64,000 nt of DNA from Micromonospora sp. MP36 (GCF_008119785.1 NZ_VSFA01000032.1:1-64000), one strand, 5' to 3'; positions 26,903 through 35,265 are shown, numbered from the stretch's first letter. Translations and numbers: made by a program. Notes: generated from the letters alone by a model not told the origin.

Positions 26903-27748
26903 TCAGCCTCCGGACTGGCGTCGGGCCGAGCGCAGCGTCACCCAGTCGGTGACCGCGATCAGCGGGATGGCCATCAGCACGAACAGCACCCCGGCCAGGA
27001 TGTACGGGGTGTAGTTGAAGGTTTCCGCGGTGGAGATCTGGGCGGCCCGGACCGCGTCGATCGGCCCGGCCAGGGAGACCAGGCCGACGTCCTTCTGCAG
27101 CGCCACCACGTCGTTGAGCAGGGGCGGGGCGACCCGCCGCACGGCCTGCGGCAGCACCACGTGCCGCATGGTCTGCCGGTAGGTCAGGCCGAGCGACCGG
27201 GCGGCGGCGAGCTGGCTCGGGTGGATCGACTCGATGCCGGCCCGGAACACCTCCGCCAGGTAGCCGCCGTAGGTGAGCACCAGCGCGAGCCCGCCGAGCA
27301 CCAGCACCGACGGCATCCCCTGCAGACGCAACCCGGGCACGCCGAGGGTGAGCACGTACAGCACGATGATCAGCGGCAGCCCGCGGAAGGTGTACGTGTA
27401 GCCGGCGGCGAGCGCGCGTACCGGGAAGAAGACCGGGCCGCGCAGCGTCCGCAGCAGCGCGATCAGCAGGCCGAGCAGCAGCGCGCCGGCGGCGCAGCAG
27501 ACCAGCAGCCGGATGTTCAGCCACAGCCCGGACAGCACCGCCGGCAGGGCGTCCCGGGCGATCCCGGGGTCCAGGAACGACTCGCGGACCCGGTCCCAGC
27601 CGGGCGCGCCGGTGACGGCGAGGACCAGGAGCGTGCCGAGCGCCGCCGTGGAGGAGGCGGCGACCAGCACGCTCCGGATCGTCTGGCGGCGCCGGTACGC
27701 GGCCCGCCGCTGCTGCGCCGGTGACGGGGTGTGCTGCGCCAGGCTCAC
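26903..27748 (-). CDS. Polar amino-acid ABC transporter, permease subunit
   Basis: A HisM/GlnP-type membrane subunit of 281 aa. After a charged cytoplasmic N-terminus there are about six transmembrane segments. The EAA-type loop that contacts the ATPase is present (GIESIHPSQLAAARSLGLTYRQTMRHVVLPQAVR), as is the family motif TYTFRGLPLIIVLY. The GTG start at 27748 is chosen because it overlaps the stop of the binding-protein gene (GTGA). A longer reading frame beginning at 27784 would overlap it by 40 nt. Only one permease is visible, so it would act as a homodimer. Confidence 0.9.
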   Translation of the reverse strand: MSLAQHTPSPAQQRRAAYRRRQTIRSVLVAASSTAALGTLLVLAVTGAPGWDRVRESFLDPGIARDALPAVLSGLWLNIRLLVCCAAGALLLGLLIALLRTLRGPVFFPVRALAAGYTYTFRGLPLIIVLYVLTLGVPGLRLQGMPSVLVLGGLALVLTYGGYLAEVFRAGIESIHPSQLAAARSLGLTYRQTMRHVVLPQAVRRVAPPLLNDVVALQKDVGLVSLAGPIDAVRAAQISTAETFNYTPYILAGVLFVLMAIPLIAVTDWVTLRSARRQSGG

Positions 27749-28623
27749 GTCAGCTCGGCCGCTCCCGCCACCTGGGCGAGCCACTTCTGCTCCAACTGCT
27801 TGAGCGTGCCGGCGTCGCCGAGCTGGTCGACCGCCGCGTTGACGCAGGGGGTGAGCGGGGAGTTCTTGTCGAGCAGCAGGCCGAACGCCTCCGGCGCGCC
27901 GACCTGCGGCACCTGACCCACGATGGTGGCGTCGGTGAGCTCGGCCCCGGTGATGTAGAAGGCGGTCGGCAGGTCCACCACCAGGCCGTCGAGCTGGCCG
28001 TTCTGCAGCGCCTTCTTGGCGTCGTCGTTGCTGTTGTAGACGCGCGGCTGCCGAGTCGGCTTGATCACGTCGGTGATCGCCTGGTAGCTGGTGGTGCCGA
28101 CCTGTGCGCCGAGGGTGGCGTCCTTCAGGTCGGCCAGCGTCTTCTTCCCGGCGATCTTCGACGACTTGAGCGCGATCACCGTCTGCCGGACCAGGTAGTA
28201 GGGCGTGGAGAAGTCCACCGCCCGCTTGCGCTCCTCGGTGACGGAGAACTGGTTGATGTCGAAGTCGAAGTTCTTCGGGCCGGGGGCGATCGCCGTGTCG
28301 AACTTCACCCGGGCCCAGGTGACGTCCTCACGGGCGTACCCGAGCTGCTGCGCCACCGCGTACGCGACGGCGGACTCGAAGCCCTCGCCGCTCTCCGGCT
28401 TGTTCTCGCGGAACCACGGCTCGTACGCCGGCTCGTCGGTCGCGATGGTGAGCTTGCCCGGCGTCCGCGTGGGCAGGCTCCCCTTGGCGCAGGACGCCGC
28501 GGCGCTGCCGGTGGGGGTGGCGGTGGTGGTCTTTCCGTCGTCCTGGGGCGCGCAGCCGGTCACCGCGACGGCGGTGACGGCGGCGAGGGTGAGCGCGATG
28601 CCCCGTGGGCTGCTGCTGGCCAT
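27745..28623 (-). CDS. Amino-acid ABC transporter substrate-binding lipoprotein
   Basis: A 292-aa extracytoplasmic binding protein. The N-terminus MASSSPRGIALTLAAVTAVAVTGCAPQ is a signal peptide with a lipobox, so it is anchored at Cys24. The family 3 solute-binding fold is clear: GKLTIATDEPAYEPWF, GFESAVAYAVAQQLGY, FDFDINQFSVTEERKRAVDFSTPYY, GAQVGTTSYQAI. ATG 28623 is used because it gives a standard lipoprotein signal. On the minus strand a -10-like TACGCT ends 7 nt before it, suggesting a leaderless mRNA. It is the first gene of the transporter operon. Confidence 0.93.
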   Translation of the reverse strand: MASSSPRGIALTLAAVTAVAVTGCAPQDDGKTTTATPTGSAAASCAKGSLPTRTPGKLTIATDEPAYEPWFRENKPESGEGFESAVAYAVAQQLGYAREDVTWARVKFDTAIAPGPKNFDFDINQFSVTEERKRAVDFSTPYYLVRQTVIALKSSKIAGKKTLADLKDATLGAQVGTTSYQAITDVIKPTRQPRVYNSNDDAKKALQNGQLDGLVVDLPTAFYITGAELTDATIVGQVPQVGAPEAFGLLLDKNSPLTPCVNAAVDQLGDAGTLKQLEQKWLAQVAGAAELT

Positions 28624-28785
28624 GGCCGACAGCGTAGAGAGTCCCTCGCGTTCCCCCGAAGGGTGTCCCACCAGTCAGATGGGGAATCCGCGCAGGTCGC
28701 CGCCGCGCTCGCCGACGGCCGGGGGATGGGACGACGCGGCCCCGGCGCGCGTGGTCACCCGGGGCGGCTGGAAGAATCGCCTTCC

Positions 28786-29049
28786 GTGAAGACGTTCGAG
28801 GAGTTGTTCGCCGAGCTGCAGGCCAAGGCCGCCGCCGGCACCCCGGGCTCGGGCACGGTCGCCGCGCTCGAGAAGGGGGTGCACTTCATCGGCAAGAAGG
28901 TGGTCGAAGAGGCGGCCGAGTCGTGGATGGCCGCCGAGCACGAGGGGCCGGAGCGGGCCGCCGAGGAGATCTCCCAGCTGCTCTACCAGGCCCAGGTGCT
29001 GATGCTCGCCACCGGTCTCGAGCTCAGGGACGTCTACCGACATCTGTGA
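28786..29049 (+). CDS. hisE: Phosphoribosyl-ATP pyrophosphatase
   Basis: An 87-aa MazG-like hydrolase that converts phosphoribosyl-ATP to phosphoribosyl-AMP, the second histidine step. The all-alpha fold with acidic metal-binding residues is seen in KKVVEEAAESWMAAEHEG and AAEEISQLLYQAQVLMLATGL. The GTG start gives MKTFEELFAEL, matching homologues. There is no ribosome site, and an AAGAAT -10-like hexamer 8 nt upstream suggests leaderless translation. hisG follows 46 nt downstream. Confidence 0.95.
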   Translation: MKTFEELFAELQAKAAAGTPGSGTVAALEKGVHFIGKKVVEEAAESWMAAEHEGPERAAEEISQLLYQAQVLMLATGLELRDVYRHL

Positions 29050-29095
29050 GTGCCCCGTCCGCTGATCACCTGATCGATCGAAGGAGCACTCCGTC

Positions 29096-29941
29096 ATGCT
29101 GCGTGTCGCCGTACCGAACAAGGGCGCCCTGGCCGAGTCGGCCGCCCAGATGCTGCGCGAGGCGGGCTACCGCCAGCGCACCGACCCGAAGGACCTGGTC
29201 TGCCGGGACGAGCCCAACGACATCGAGTTCTTCTACCTCCGCCCCAAGGACATCGCCACCTACGTCGGCTCCGGTGACCTCGACGTCGGCATCACCGGGC
29301 GGGACCTGCTGGTCGACTCCGGCGCGCCGGCCGAGGAGGTCGTCGACCTGAACTTCGGCCGGGCCACCTTCCGCTTCGCCGCCCGCCCCGACGACGTGGC
29401 CTCCGTCCAGCAGCTCGGCGGGCACCGGATCGCCACCGCGTACCCCGGGCTGGTGGAGCGGCACCTGGCCGAGCTGGGCGTCAAGGCCGAGGTGATCCGC
29501 CTGGACGGCGCGGTGGAGAACGCCATCCGCCTCGGCGTGGCCGACGTGGTCGCCGACGTGGTGGAGACCGGCGCCACCCTGCGTCAGGCGGGCCTGGTGG
29601 TCTTCGGCGAGCCGCTGCTGCGCTCATCGGCGGTGCTGGTCCGCCGGGCCGGCGCGCCCGGCTCCGCGCAGCAGGAGCAGCTGCTGCGCCGGCTGCACGG
29701 GGTGCTGGTCGCCCGGCGCTACGTGATGCTCGCCTACGACGTGCCGGCCGGCCTGCTCGACCGGGCCAGCACGCTGACCCCCGGCATCGAGTCGCCGACC
29801 GTCTCCCCGCTGCACCGGGAGGGCTGGGTGGCCGTGCAGGCCATGGTCCAGCGCGACGACGTGCACCGGATCATGGACGAGCTGTACGAGCTGGGCGCCC
29901 GGGCCATCCTGGTCACCAACATCCACGCGTGCCGACTGTGA
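29096..29941 (+). CDS. hisG: ATP phosphoribosyltransferase, long form
   Basis: It catalyses the first committed step of histidine synthesis and is feedback-inhibited by histidine. The 281-aa length is that of the long, HisZ-independent form with a C-terminal ACT-like regulatory domain (about 210-281, ending LYELGARAILVTNIHACRL). The catalytic part shows VAVPNKGALAESA, GDLDVGITGRDLL and the PRPP loop DVVADVVETGATLRQAGL. The ATG has GAAGGAG upstream. It forms a pair with hisE. Confidence 0.96.
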   Translation: MLRVAVPNKGALAESAAQMLREAGYRQRTDPKDLVCRDEPNDIEFFYLRPKDIATYVGSGDLDVGITGRDLLVDSGAPAEEVVDLNFGRATFRFAARPDDVASVQQLGGHRIATAYPGLVERHLAELGVKAEVIRLDGAVENAIRLGVADVVADVVETGATLRQAGLVVFGEPLLRSSAVLVRRAGAPGSAQQEQLLRRLHGVLVARRYVMLAYDVPAGLLDRASTLTPGIESPTVSPLHREGWVAVQAMVQRDDVHRIMDELYELGARAILVTNIHACRL

Positions 29942-30900
29942 GGGCGCTGCCGGCGCCGGCCGCCCTGTGCGTGGTCGTCCTCGGCGGAGTGGCCTCGGCC
30001 GCGCAGGGCGTGGTCAACTCCGAGCTGGGGGCGCGGGCCGGCAACCCGGTGCTCGGCGCGGTGGTCAACAACCTCGGCGGCTGCCTGCTGATCCTGGTCG
30101 GGCTGTTCGCCGTCCCGTCGATGCGGGCCGGGCTGGCCGCGCTGCGGCGCGGCGGCCTGCCCTGGTGGGCCTACCTGGGCGGGCTCGGCGGCGCGGCGAT
30201 CGTGGTGATCGGCACGTACCTGGTGCCGGTGCTCGGGGTGGCCGTGTTCACCATCGCCCAGGTCGCCGGCGGCAGCCTCGGTGGCCTGGGCGTGGACCGG
30301 GTCGGGCTGTCCCCGGCGGGGCGGCTGCCGCTCACCCTGCCCCGGGTCGCCGGGGCGCTGCTCGGCGTCAGTGCGGTGACCCTCGCCCAGCTGGGCCGCC
30401 CGGTCGGCGACCTGGCCGTCGGGCTGGTGCTGCTCGCGGTCGCCGGTGGCCTGGCGGTGGCGCTGCAGTCCGCGCTCAACGGCCGGGTCTCCGCCGCGAG
30501 CAGCACCGCGGCGGGGCTCGCGGTCAACTTCGCCGTCAGCACGCCGGTGATCCTGGCGGTCGCGGTCGTGGTCGGGGCGTTCGCCGTCCGACCCGCCTGG
30601 CCCGGGCAGTGGTGGCTCTACGTCGGCGGCCTGCTCGGGGTCGGCATCGTGCTCGCCCTGCTGGTGGGCGTCCGGGCGGCCGGGGTGCTGCGGACCGGCC
30701 TGGCGCTGGTCGCCGGGCAGCTCGGCGGTGCTCTGGTGCTGGACGTGGCGCTGCCCGGCGGGGCCGGCACGCGGCTGCCGGTGCTGGCCGGCGCGGCGCT
30801 CACCGCCGTGGCGGTGCTGCTGGCGGGCGTACGACGGCGGACACCGACCCGTGTGGCAGCGGACCGCTCGCCCGAGCCGGATGGCAGACTGGTCACGTGA
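29938..30900 (+). CDS. YdcZ-type drug/metabolite transporter family protein
   Basis: A 320-aa membrane protein with about ten hydrophobic segments arranged as two similar halves. The opening LGGVASAAQGVVNSELG and the second-half counterpart AVALQSALNGRVSAASSTAAGLAVNFAVSTPV resemble the DMT/YdcZ (DUF606) repeat with its conserved Gln and Asn in the first helix. The substrate is unknown. The GTG at 29938 overlaps the hisG stop (GTGA) and is preferred over a GTG 9 nt upstream. Co-translation with hisG does not by itself imply a histidine role. Confidence 0.75.
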   Translation: MRALPAPAALCVVVLGGVASAAQGVVNSELGARAGNPVLGAVVNNLGGCLLILVGLFAVPSMRAGLAALRRGGLPWWAYLGGLGGAAIVVIGTYLVPVLGVAVFTIAQVAGGSLGGLGVDRVGLSPAGRLPLTLPRVAGALLGVSAVTLAQLGRPVGDLAVGLVLLAVAGGLAVALQSALNGRVSAASSTAAGLAVNFAVSTPVILAVAVVVGAFAVRPAWPGQWWLYVGGLLGVGIVLALLVGVRAAGVLRTGLALVAGQLGGALVLDVALPGGAGTRLPVLAGAALTAVAVLLAGVRRRTPTRVAADRSPEPDGRLVT

Positions 30901-30976
30901 GCGAGCGGAGCGAGCGAACCATCAGGCTCAGTAGCGTGGCGCCTCGCGCCGCTGCGGAGCGGAGCGAGGCGGCGGC
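30898..30976 (+). repeat. GAGCG-rich intergenic repeat
   Basis: The 79 bp between two same-strand genes is made of GAGCGAGCGGAGCGAGCG-type units at both ends. It begins exactly at the upstream stop codon (TGAGCG). A related element beginning at a stop codon lies at 54715-54766 between argC and argJ. It looks like a dispersed repeat tolerated inside operons. Confidence 0.6.
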
Positions 30977-31441
30977 GTGAGCGATTCGGTGGTGACCGTG
31001 CGGCCGCGGCGGATCCGGGTGGTGTGCTGGGCGTCGGCGGCCACCCTGCTGGTGGTGTTCAGCCTGGTGGCCACCTCCCTCACCGGCGCCACCGGCGACG
31101 GCTACGGCTCGTTCCAGCGCGGCGACCAGTTGGCCATGATCGGGCTGGGCGTCCTCGGGGCCCTGGGCATCCTGCTGTTCACCCGCCCCCGGGTGGTGGC
31201 CGACGCAAAGGGCGTGCGGGTGCGCAACGTGATCGGCTCGTACGAGCTGCCCTGGGAGGTGGTCCGCGGGGTCCGCTTCGACCGGGGCGCTCCCTGGGCG
31301 AGCCTGGAGCTGCACGACGACGACCTGCTGCCGATGGTCGCCCTGCAGGCCGCCGACAAGGAGCGGGCGGTCGAGGGAGTGCGTGCCCTGCGCCGCCTGC
31401 ACCAGGACCACCTGGCCGCCCTCACCCATACCCCCCGCTGA
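30977..31441 (+). CDS. PH-domain membrane protein
   Basis: A 154-aa protein with two N-terminal transmembrane helices (about 16-35 and 52-70) followed by a bacterial PH-like domain (about 70-130: PRVVADAKGVRVRNVIGSYELPWEVVRGVRF). This layout is common in actinobacterial small membrane proteins of unknown function. The GTG start directly follows the GAGCG repeat and has no clear ribosome site. It probably belongs to the hisE-hisG transcript. No specific role can be assigned. Confidence 0.75.
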   Translation: MSDSVVTVRPRRIRVVCWASAATLLVVFSLVATSLTGATGDGYGSFQRGDQLAMIGLGVLGALGILLFTRPRVVADAKGVRVRNVIGSYELPWEVVRGVRFDRGAPWASLELHDDDLLPMVALQAADKERAVEGVRALRRLHQDHLAALTHTPR

Positions 31442-31534
31442 CCCGGCGTCGGGATCGAGACCGCGGATTCCCGGTTGGGCGCTCCTGCCCGGAATGAGTG
31501 GGTCGCGTGCCGATCCGACCAGCCCGGGGCGGGT

Positions 31535-31564
31535 TTGGGGACGGGTGGGGCGAGGGTGTAGTGT
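31535..31564 (+). promoter_or_regulatory. Candidate promoter of the infC operon
   Basis: TTGGGG (31535-31540) and TAGTGT (31559-31564) are spaced by 18 nt and lie about 265 nt before infC. They would give the long structured leader expected for this translation-factor operon. Confidence 0.45.
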
Positions 31565-31728
31565 TGCTGAGTCGACCAGACTGCCCCCGTCCCTGACGCA
31601 CGGGTGGTCCCGAAGCGGAGCGCCTGCTCCCACCCGAGTCGCCACGCGGCGGCCGGGTCCGGTCACCGGTTCCGGGCACGTCCCGGCGCCGGATGCGCGA
31701 TCATGTGATCGTGCCGACCGGTCGAGCG

Positions 31729-31760
31729 GGCCCTGGCATGTGCCAGGGCCTTCTGCTTTC
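31729..31760 (+). promoter_or_regulatory. Terminator-like attenuator hairpin in the infC leader
   Basis: GGCCCTGGCA (31729-31738) pairs perfectly with TGCCAGGGCC (31741-31750) and is followed by TTCTGCTTTCC, an intrinsic-terminator shape about 75 nt before infC. A small palindrome CGATCATGTGATCG (31698-31711) precedes it. As a terminator placed ahead of essential genes it most likely acts as an attenuator. The remaining leader (31442-31826) shows no ORF of note. Confidence 0.65.
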
Positions 31761-31826
31761 CGGGTCGGCTCCCGCCCGGGAGCCCGCGGAGTCGGCACCG
31801 TAGGAGACTCGACTCGAGGAGGCCCC

Positions 31827-32450
31827 ATCAGCGTCGAACCACGCGTGAACGAGCAGATCCGGGCACGTGAGGTCCGACTGGTCGGCCCTGAGGGTGAGCA
31901 GGTGGGCATCGTCCCGCTGGAGCGCGCCCTTCAGCTGGCCGCGGACGTCGACCTGGACCTGGTCGAGGTTGCGCCGATGGCGCGCCCGCCGGTGTGCAAG
32001 CTCATGGACTTCGGCAAGTTCAAGTACGAGAGCGCACTGAAGGCGCGCGAAGCGCGGCGTAACCAGCAGCAGACCGTCATCAAGGAGATGAAGCTCCGGC
32101 CGAAGATCGACCCGCACGACTACGAGACCAAGAAGGGTCACGTGGTGCGGTTCCTCAAGGCCGGCGACAAGGTCAAGGTGACGATCATGTTCCGCGGTCG
32201 CGAACAGAGCCGCCCGGAGCTGGGTTACCGGCTCCTGCGCCGGCTCGAGTCCGAGATCTCGGAGCTGGGGTACGTCGAGGCCGCCCCGAAGCAGGACGGC
32301 CGCAACATGATCATGGTGCTCGCGCCGCACCGCGCCGTGAAGGCCTCCGCCACGGCGGCCCGCGGTGGTGCGCCGCGCGAGCGGGAGACGGGCGCCGCCG
32401 AGGCGCCTCCGGCCGAGGCGGCCGGGCCCGCCGGGACCACCGGCGAGTAA
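31827..32450 (+). CDS. infC: Translation initiation factor IF-3, ATC start
   Basis: IF-3 keeps 30S subunits free and checks start codon and initiator tRNA. The 207-aa product has the N-domain (VNEQIRAREVRLVGPEGEQVGIVPL), the linker VCKLMDFGKFKYESALKAREARRNQ and the C-domain (KEMKLRPKIDPHDYETKKGHVVRFLKAGDKVKVTIMFRGRE), plus an Ala/Pro/Glu tail typical of actinobacteria. No ATG, GTG or TTG fits. GAGGAGG (31816-31822) is 4 nt from an in-frame ATC, after which SVEPRVNEQI follows. A GTG 18 nt later would cut into the N-domain. Rare AUU/AUC starts of infC allow IF-3 to repress its own translation. Confidence 0.93.
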   Translation: MSVEPRVNEQIRAREVRLVGPEGEQVGIVPLERALQLAADVDLDLVEVAPMARPPVCKLMDFGKFKYESALKAREARRNQQQTVIKEMKLRPKIDPHDYETKKGHVVRFLKAGDKVKVTIMFRGREQSRPELGYRLLRRLESEISELGYVEAAPKQDGRNMIMVLAPHRAVKASATAARGGAPRERETGAAEAPPAEAAGPAGTTGE

Positions 32451-32469
32451 CAGGGGAGAAGACGTTCCA

Positions 32470-32664
32470 ATGCCGAAGATGAAGAGCCACACGGGGATGG
32501 GCAAGCGGGTCCGGGTGACCGGCAAGGGCAAGGTCGTTGCCCAGCAGGCCGGCATGCGGCACAACCTGGAGAAGAAGGCCTCCACCCGTACCCGCCGGCT
32601 GACCGGCACCGTCGAGCTGGCCAAGGCCGACGTGAAGCGAATCAAGAAGCTGCTCGGCCGCTGA
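32470..32664 (+). CDS. rpmI: 50S ribosomal protein L35
   Basis: A 64-aa basic ribosomal protein. MPKMKSHTGMGKRVRVTGKGKV and RHNLEKKASTRTRRLTG are the L35 signatures. ATG 32470 is preceded by GGGGAGAAG. The order infC-rpmI-rplT is the universal operon, with IF-3 and L20 the usual points of translational control. Confidence 0.97.
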   Translation: MPKMKSHTGMGKRVRVTGKGKVVAQQAGMRHNLEKKASTRTRRLTGTVELAKADVKRIKKLLGR

Positions 32665-32696
32665 CGCGCGCCACCTGAACCGAAGAAGGAGTTGAG

Positions 32697-33089
32697 ATGG
32701 CACGCGTCAAGCGGGCTGTGAACGCCCAGAAGAAGCGTCGTACCCTGCTGGAGACCGCGAGCGGCTACCGCGGTCAGCGCTCCCGCCTCTACCGCAAGGC
32801 CAAGGAGCAGGTGCTGCACTCGATGCAGTACGCCTACCGGGACCGTCGCGACCGCAAGGGCGACTTCCGGCAGCTCTGGATCCAGCGGATCAACGCCGGC
32901 GCCCGGGCTAACGGCCTGACCTACAACCGGCTGATCCAGGGCCTGCGCCTGGCCGGCATCGAGGTCGACCGCAAGATCCTGGCCGACCTGGCCGTCAACG
33001 ACGCCGCGGCGTTCGCCGCGATCGTCGAGCTGGCCCGCGCCGCCGTGGCGGCCGAGGGCACCGGTGGCGCCGCGGCCCAGGCCGCCTGA
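32697..33089 (+). CDS. rplT: 50S ribosomal protein L20
   Basis: A 130-aa ribosomal protein needed for early 50S assembly. The N-terminal ARVKRAVNAQKKRRTLLE and YRGQRSRLYRKAKEQVLHSMQYAYRDRRDRKG are diagnostic, followed by the globular RINAGARANGLTYNRLIQGL. GAAGGAG lies 5 nt before the ATG. It is the third gene of the infC operon. Confidence 0.98.
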   Translation: MARVKRAVNAQKKRRTLLETASGYRGQRSRLYRKAKEQVLHSMQYAYRDRRDRKGDFRQLWIQRINAGARANGLTYNRLIQGLRLAGIEVDRKILADLAVNDAAAFAAIVELARAAVAAEGTGGAAAQAA

Positions 33090-33121
33090 CCCACCCGCAC
33101 CAGCAGATCGAGGCGTCTCCC

Positions 33122-33997
33122 ATGCAGTCACCGTCGCGCGGGAGGCGCCTCGACGCTGTTCCCGGCCCGTTCACCCCGCGTACCCCCCGCGTCGTCGCCG
33201 CCCGCCGGCTCCAGCGCCGCCGGGACCGCGAGGCCACCGGCCGGTTCCTGGCCGAGGGTCCGCAGGCCGTCCGGGAGGGCCTGGGCCGCGCCGGCACGGT
33301 CGTCGAGCTGTTCGGCACGCCGGCCGCCCTCGACCGGTACGCCGACCTCGCCGCCGAGGCCGCCCGGGCCGACGTGCCCGTGTCCGAGGTCACCGAGGAG
33401 GCCCTCGCGGCGCTCGCCGAGACCGTCGCCCCGCAGGGCCTGGTCGCCGTCTGCCGGCATCTCGACGTACCCCTCGACCAAGCCCTCGCGCGCGGGCCAC
33501 GCCTGGTCGCGGTGCTCGCCGAGATCCGCGACCCGGGCAACGCCGGCACCGTGCTGCGGACCGCCGACGCGGCCGGCGCGGGCGCGGTGGTCTTCGCCGG
33601 GGACGCGGTCGACCCGTACAACGGCAAGTGCGTGCGGGCCTCCGCCGGCAGTCTCTTCCACGTCGACGTGGTGCGCGCCCCCGACCCGGCCCAGGCGGTC
33701 GACGCGCTGCGGGCCGCCGGCCTGACCGTGCTGGCCACCACCGGGTACGGCGACACCGACCTCGACGACCTGGCCGACGCCGGTCGGCTCGCCACCCCCA
33801 CCGCCTGGCTCTTCGGGTCCGAGGCGCACGGCCTGCCCCGGCAGCTGACCGAGGCGGCCGACGCCCGGGTCCGGGTGCCGCTGCACGGGCGCGCCGAGAG
33901 CCTGAACCTGGCTGCGGCCGCGGCCGTGTGCCTGTACGCTTCAGCGAGAGCACTGCGCCGACCCTCAGGTCCGCGTGGTCACACAGCAGGGGAGTAG
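33122..33997 (+). CDS. SpoU/TrmH-family rRNA methyltransferase
   Basis: A 291-aa SPOUT-class 2'-O-ribose methyltransferase with SAM as donor. The N-terminal substrate-binding domain (about 20-110, FLAEGPQAVREGLG) precedes the trefoil-knot catalytic domain with motif 1 IRDPGNAGTVLRTADAAGAGAVVF, motif 2 WLFGSEAHGLP and motif 3 VPLHGRAESLNLAAAAAV. The target is probably 23S rRNA, as for the TsnR-like genes that usually sit between rplT and pheS, but the exact nucleotide cannot be deduced. It starts 32 nt after rplT and likely shares its transcript. Confidence 0.9.
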   Translation: MQSPSRGRRLDAVPGPFTPRTPRVVAARRLQRRRDREATGRFLAEGPQAVREGLGRAGTVVELFGTPAALDRYADLAAEAARADVPVSEVTEEALAALAETVAPQGLVAVCRHLDVPLDQALARGPRLVAVLAEIRDPGNAGTVLRTADAAGAGAVVFAGDAVDPYNGKCVRASAGSLFHVDVVRAPDPAQAVDALRAAGLTVLATTGYGDTDLDDLADAGRLATPTAWLFGSEAHGLPRQLTEAADARVRVPLHGRAESLNLAAAAAVCLYASARALRRPSGPRGHTAGE

Positions 33998-34002
33998 TCC
34001 GG

Positions 34003-34065
34003 ATGATGAACGCGCCACGGCGTTCGTTTAGCCAGCCCGCCGGTGTCGGCGGGCGGCGGGCGTGA
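34003..34065 (+). CDS. Possible 20-aa leader peptide before pheS
   Basis: A small ORF (MMNAPRRSFSQPAGVGGRRA) starting at 34003 with GGGGAG 7 nt upstream, overlapping the end of the methyltransferase gene. It contains one Phe, encoded by TTT, a codon that is very rare in this genome. The hairpin at 34036-34053 falls inside it. It could act as an attenuation leader for pheST, but one codon is weak evidence and the SD may be coincidental. Confidence 0.25.
   Translation: MMNAPRRSFSQPAGVGGRRA
34036..34053 (+). terminator. Hairpin between the methyltransferase gene and pheS
   Basis: CCCGCCG (34036-34042) pairs with CGGCGGG (34047-34053) around GTGT. It may end the infC-rplT-methyltransferase transcript. 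A -10-like TAGACT at 34119-34124 then serves pheS. Confidence 0.45.
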
Positions 34066-34176
34066 CCCTTCCTCCTGCGTACCTCCCACCGGCGGGCTGC
34101 GGCGAAGCCGCGCGTCCGTAGACTCGCCTAGCCGCCCGTGAGGGCCGGCGCCGCCGTGAGGGAGTGCCCGTACGCC

Positions 34177-35265
34177 ATGAGCTACCGCAACGATCCGTAC
34201 GACCCGAAGCAGGTCGCCCTGCTCGACCCGGACGCCCTGGCCGAGGCCGTGGCCGAGGCCGAGAAGGCGTTCGCCACCGCCACCGACCCGGACGCGCTGC
34301 ACGCGTTGCGCCCCGCGCACCTCGGCGACCGGGCCCCGGTCTCGCTCGCCCGCCGGGAGATCGGCGCGCTGCCGCCGGCCGCGAAGGCCGACGCCGGCAA
34401 GCGGGTCAACGAGGCCCGTCGCGCCATCGAGACCGCGTACGCCGCCCGGCAGGAGACGCTGGAGCGGGAGCAGGCCGAGCGGGTGCTGGTCGAGGAGCGG
34501 GTCGACGTGACCCTGCCCTACGACCGCCGGCCGCGCGGCGCCCGCCACCCGCTGACCGTGCTGATGGAGCAGATCAGCGACCTGTTCATCGGGATGGGCT
34601 ACGAGATCGCCGAGGGTCCCGAGGTCGAGCTGGAGTGGACCAACTTCGACGCGCTCAACATCCCCGCCGACCACCCGGCGCGCGGCCTGATGGACACCTT
34701 CCACATCGCCCCGCAGGAGGGCTCCGTCGCCGCCGGCGAAGCGAGCTCCGGCCTTGTTCTTCGCACCCACACCTCACCGGTGCAGGCGCGCACCATGCTC
34801 ACCCGCAAGCCGCCGATCTATGTGGTCGTGCCCGGCCGGGTCTACCGCACCGACGAGCTGGACGCCACCCACGCGCCGGTCTTCCACCAGGTCGAGGGCC
34901 TGGTGGTGGACAAGGGCATCACCATGGCGCACCTGCGCGGCACGCTGGACCACTTCGCCCAGGCGATGTTCGGCGAGGGCGCGAAGACCCGCTGGCGGCC
35001 GCACTACTTCCCGTTCACCGAGCCGTCGGCCGAGTTCGACGTCTGGTTCCCGGAGCACCGGGACGGGCCGCAGTGGGTCGAGTGGGGCGGCTGCGGCATG
35101 GTCAACCCGCGGGTGCTGCGCGCCTGCGGCATCGACCCGGAGGTCTACTCCGGATTCGCCTTCGGCATGGGCATCGACCGGACCGTGATGGTCCGGCACG
35201 GGGTCAGCGACATGCGGGACATGGCCGAGGGTGACGTGCGGTTCACCCGCGCGTTCGGGGCCTGA
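34177..35265 (+). CDS. pheS: Phenylalanyl-tRNA synthetase alpha subunit
   Basis: The catalytic subunit of the alpha2-beta2 synthetase charging tRNA(Phe). The N-terminal coiled-coil (about 10-100) is followed by the class II core: HPLTVLMEQISDLFIGMGYEIAEGPEVE, motif 2 VVVPGRVYRTDELDATHAPVFHQVEGLVVDKG, and motif 3 in YSGFAFGMGIDRTVMVRHGVSDMRDM. The 362-aa start at ATG 34177 is chosen because GAGGGAG lies upstream and MSYRNDPYDPKQV resembles homologues. GTGs at 34138 and 34156 are alternatives. pheT follows 37 nt later. Confidence 0.94.
   Translation: MSYRNDPYDPKQVALLDPDALAEAVAEAEKAFATATDPDALHALRPAHLGDRAPVSLARREIGALPPAAKADAGKRVNEARRAIETAYAARQETLEREQAERVLVEERVDVTLPYDRRPRGARHPLTVLMEQISDLFIGMGYEIAEGPEVELEWTNFDALNIPADHPARGLMDTFHIAPQEGSVAAGEASSGLVLRTHTSPVQARTMLTRKPPIYVVVPGRVYRTDELDATHAPVFHQVEGLVVDKGITMAHLRGTLDHFAQAMFGEGAKTRWRPHYFPFTEPSAEFDVWFPEHRDGPQWVEWGGCGMVNPRVLRACGIDPEVYSGFAFGMGIDRTVMVRHGVSDMRDMAEGDVRFTRAFGA

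Noticed and set aside
33998..34176. A T-box riboswitch before pheS
   Set aside because: No T-box core sequence or specifier-loop arrangement could be recognised.
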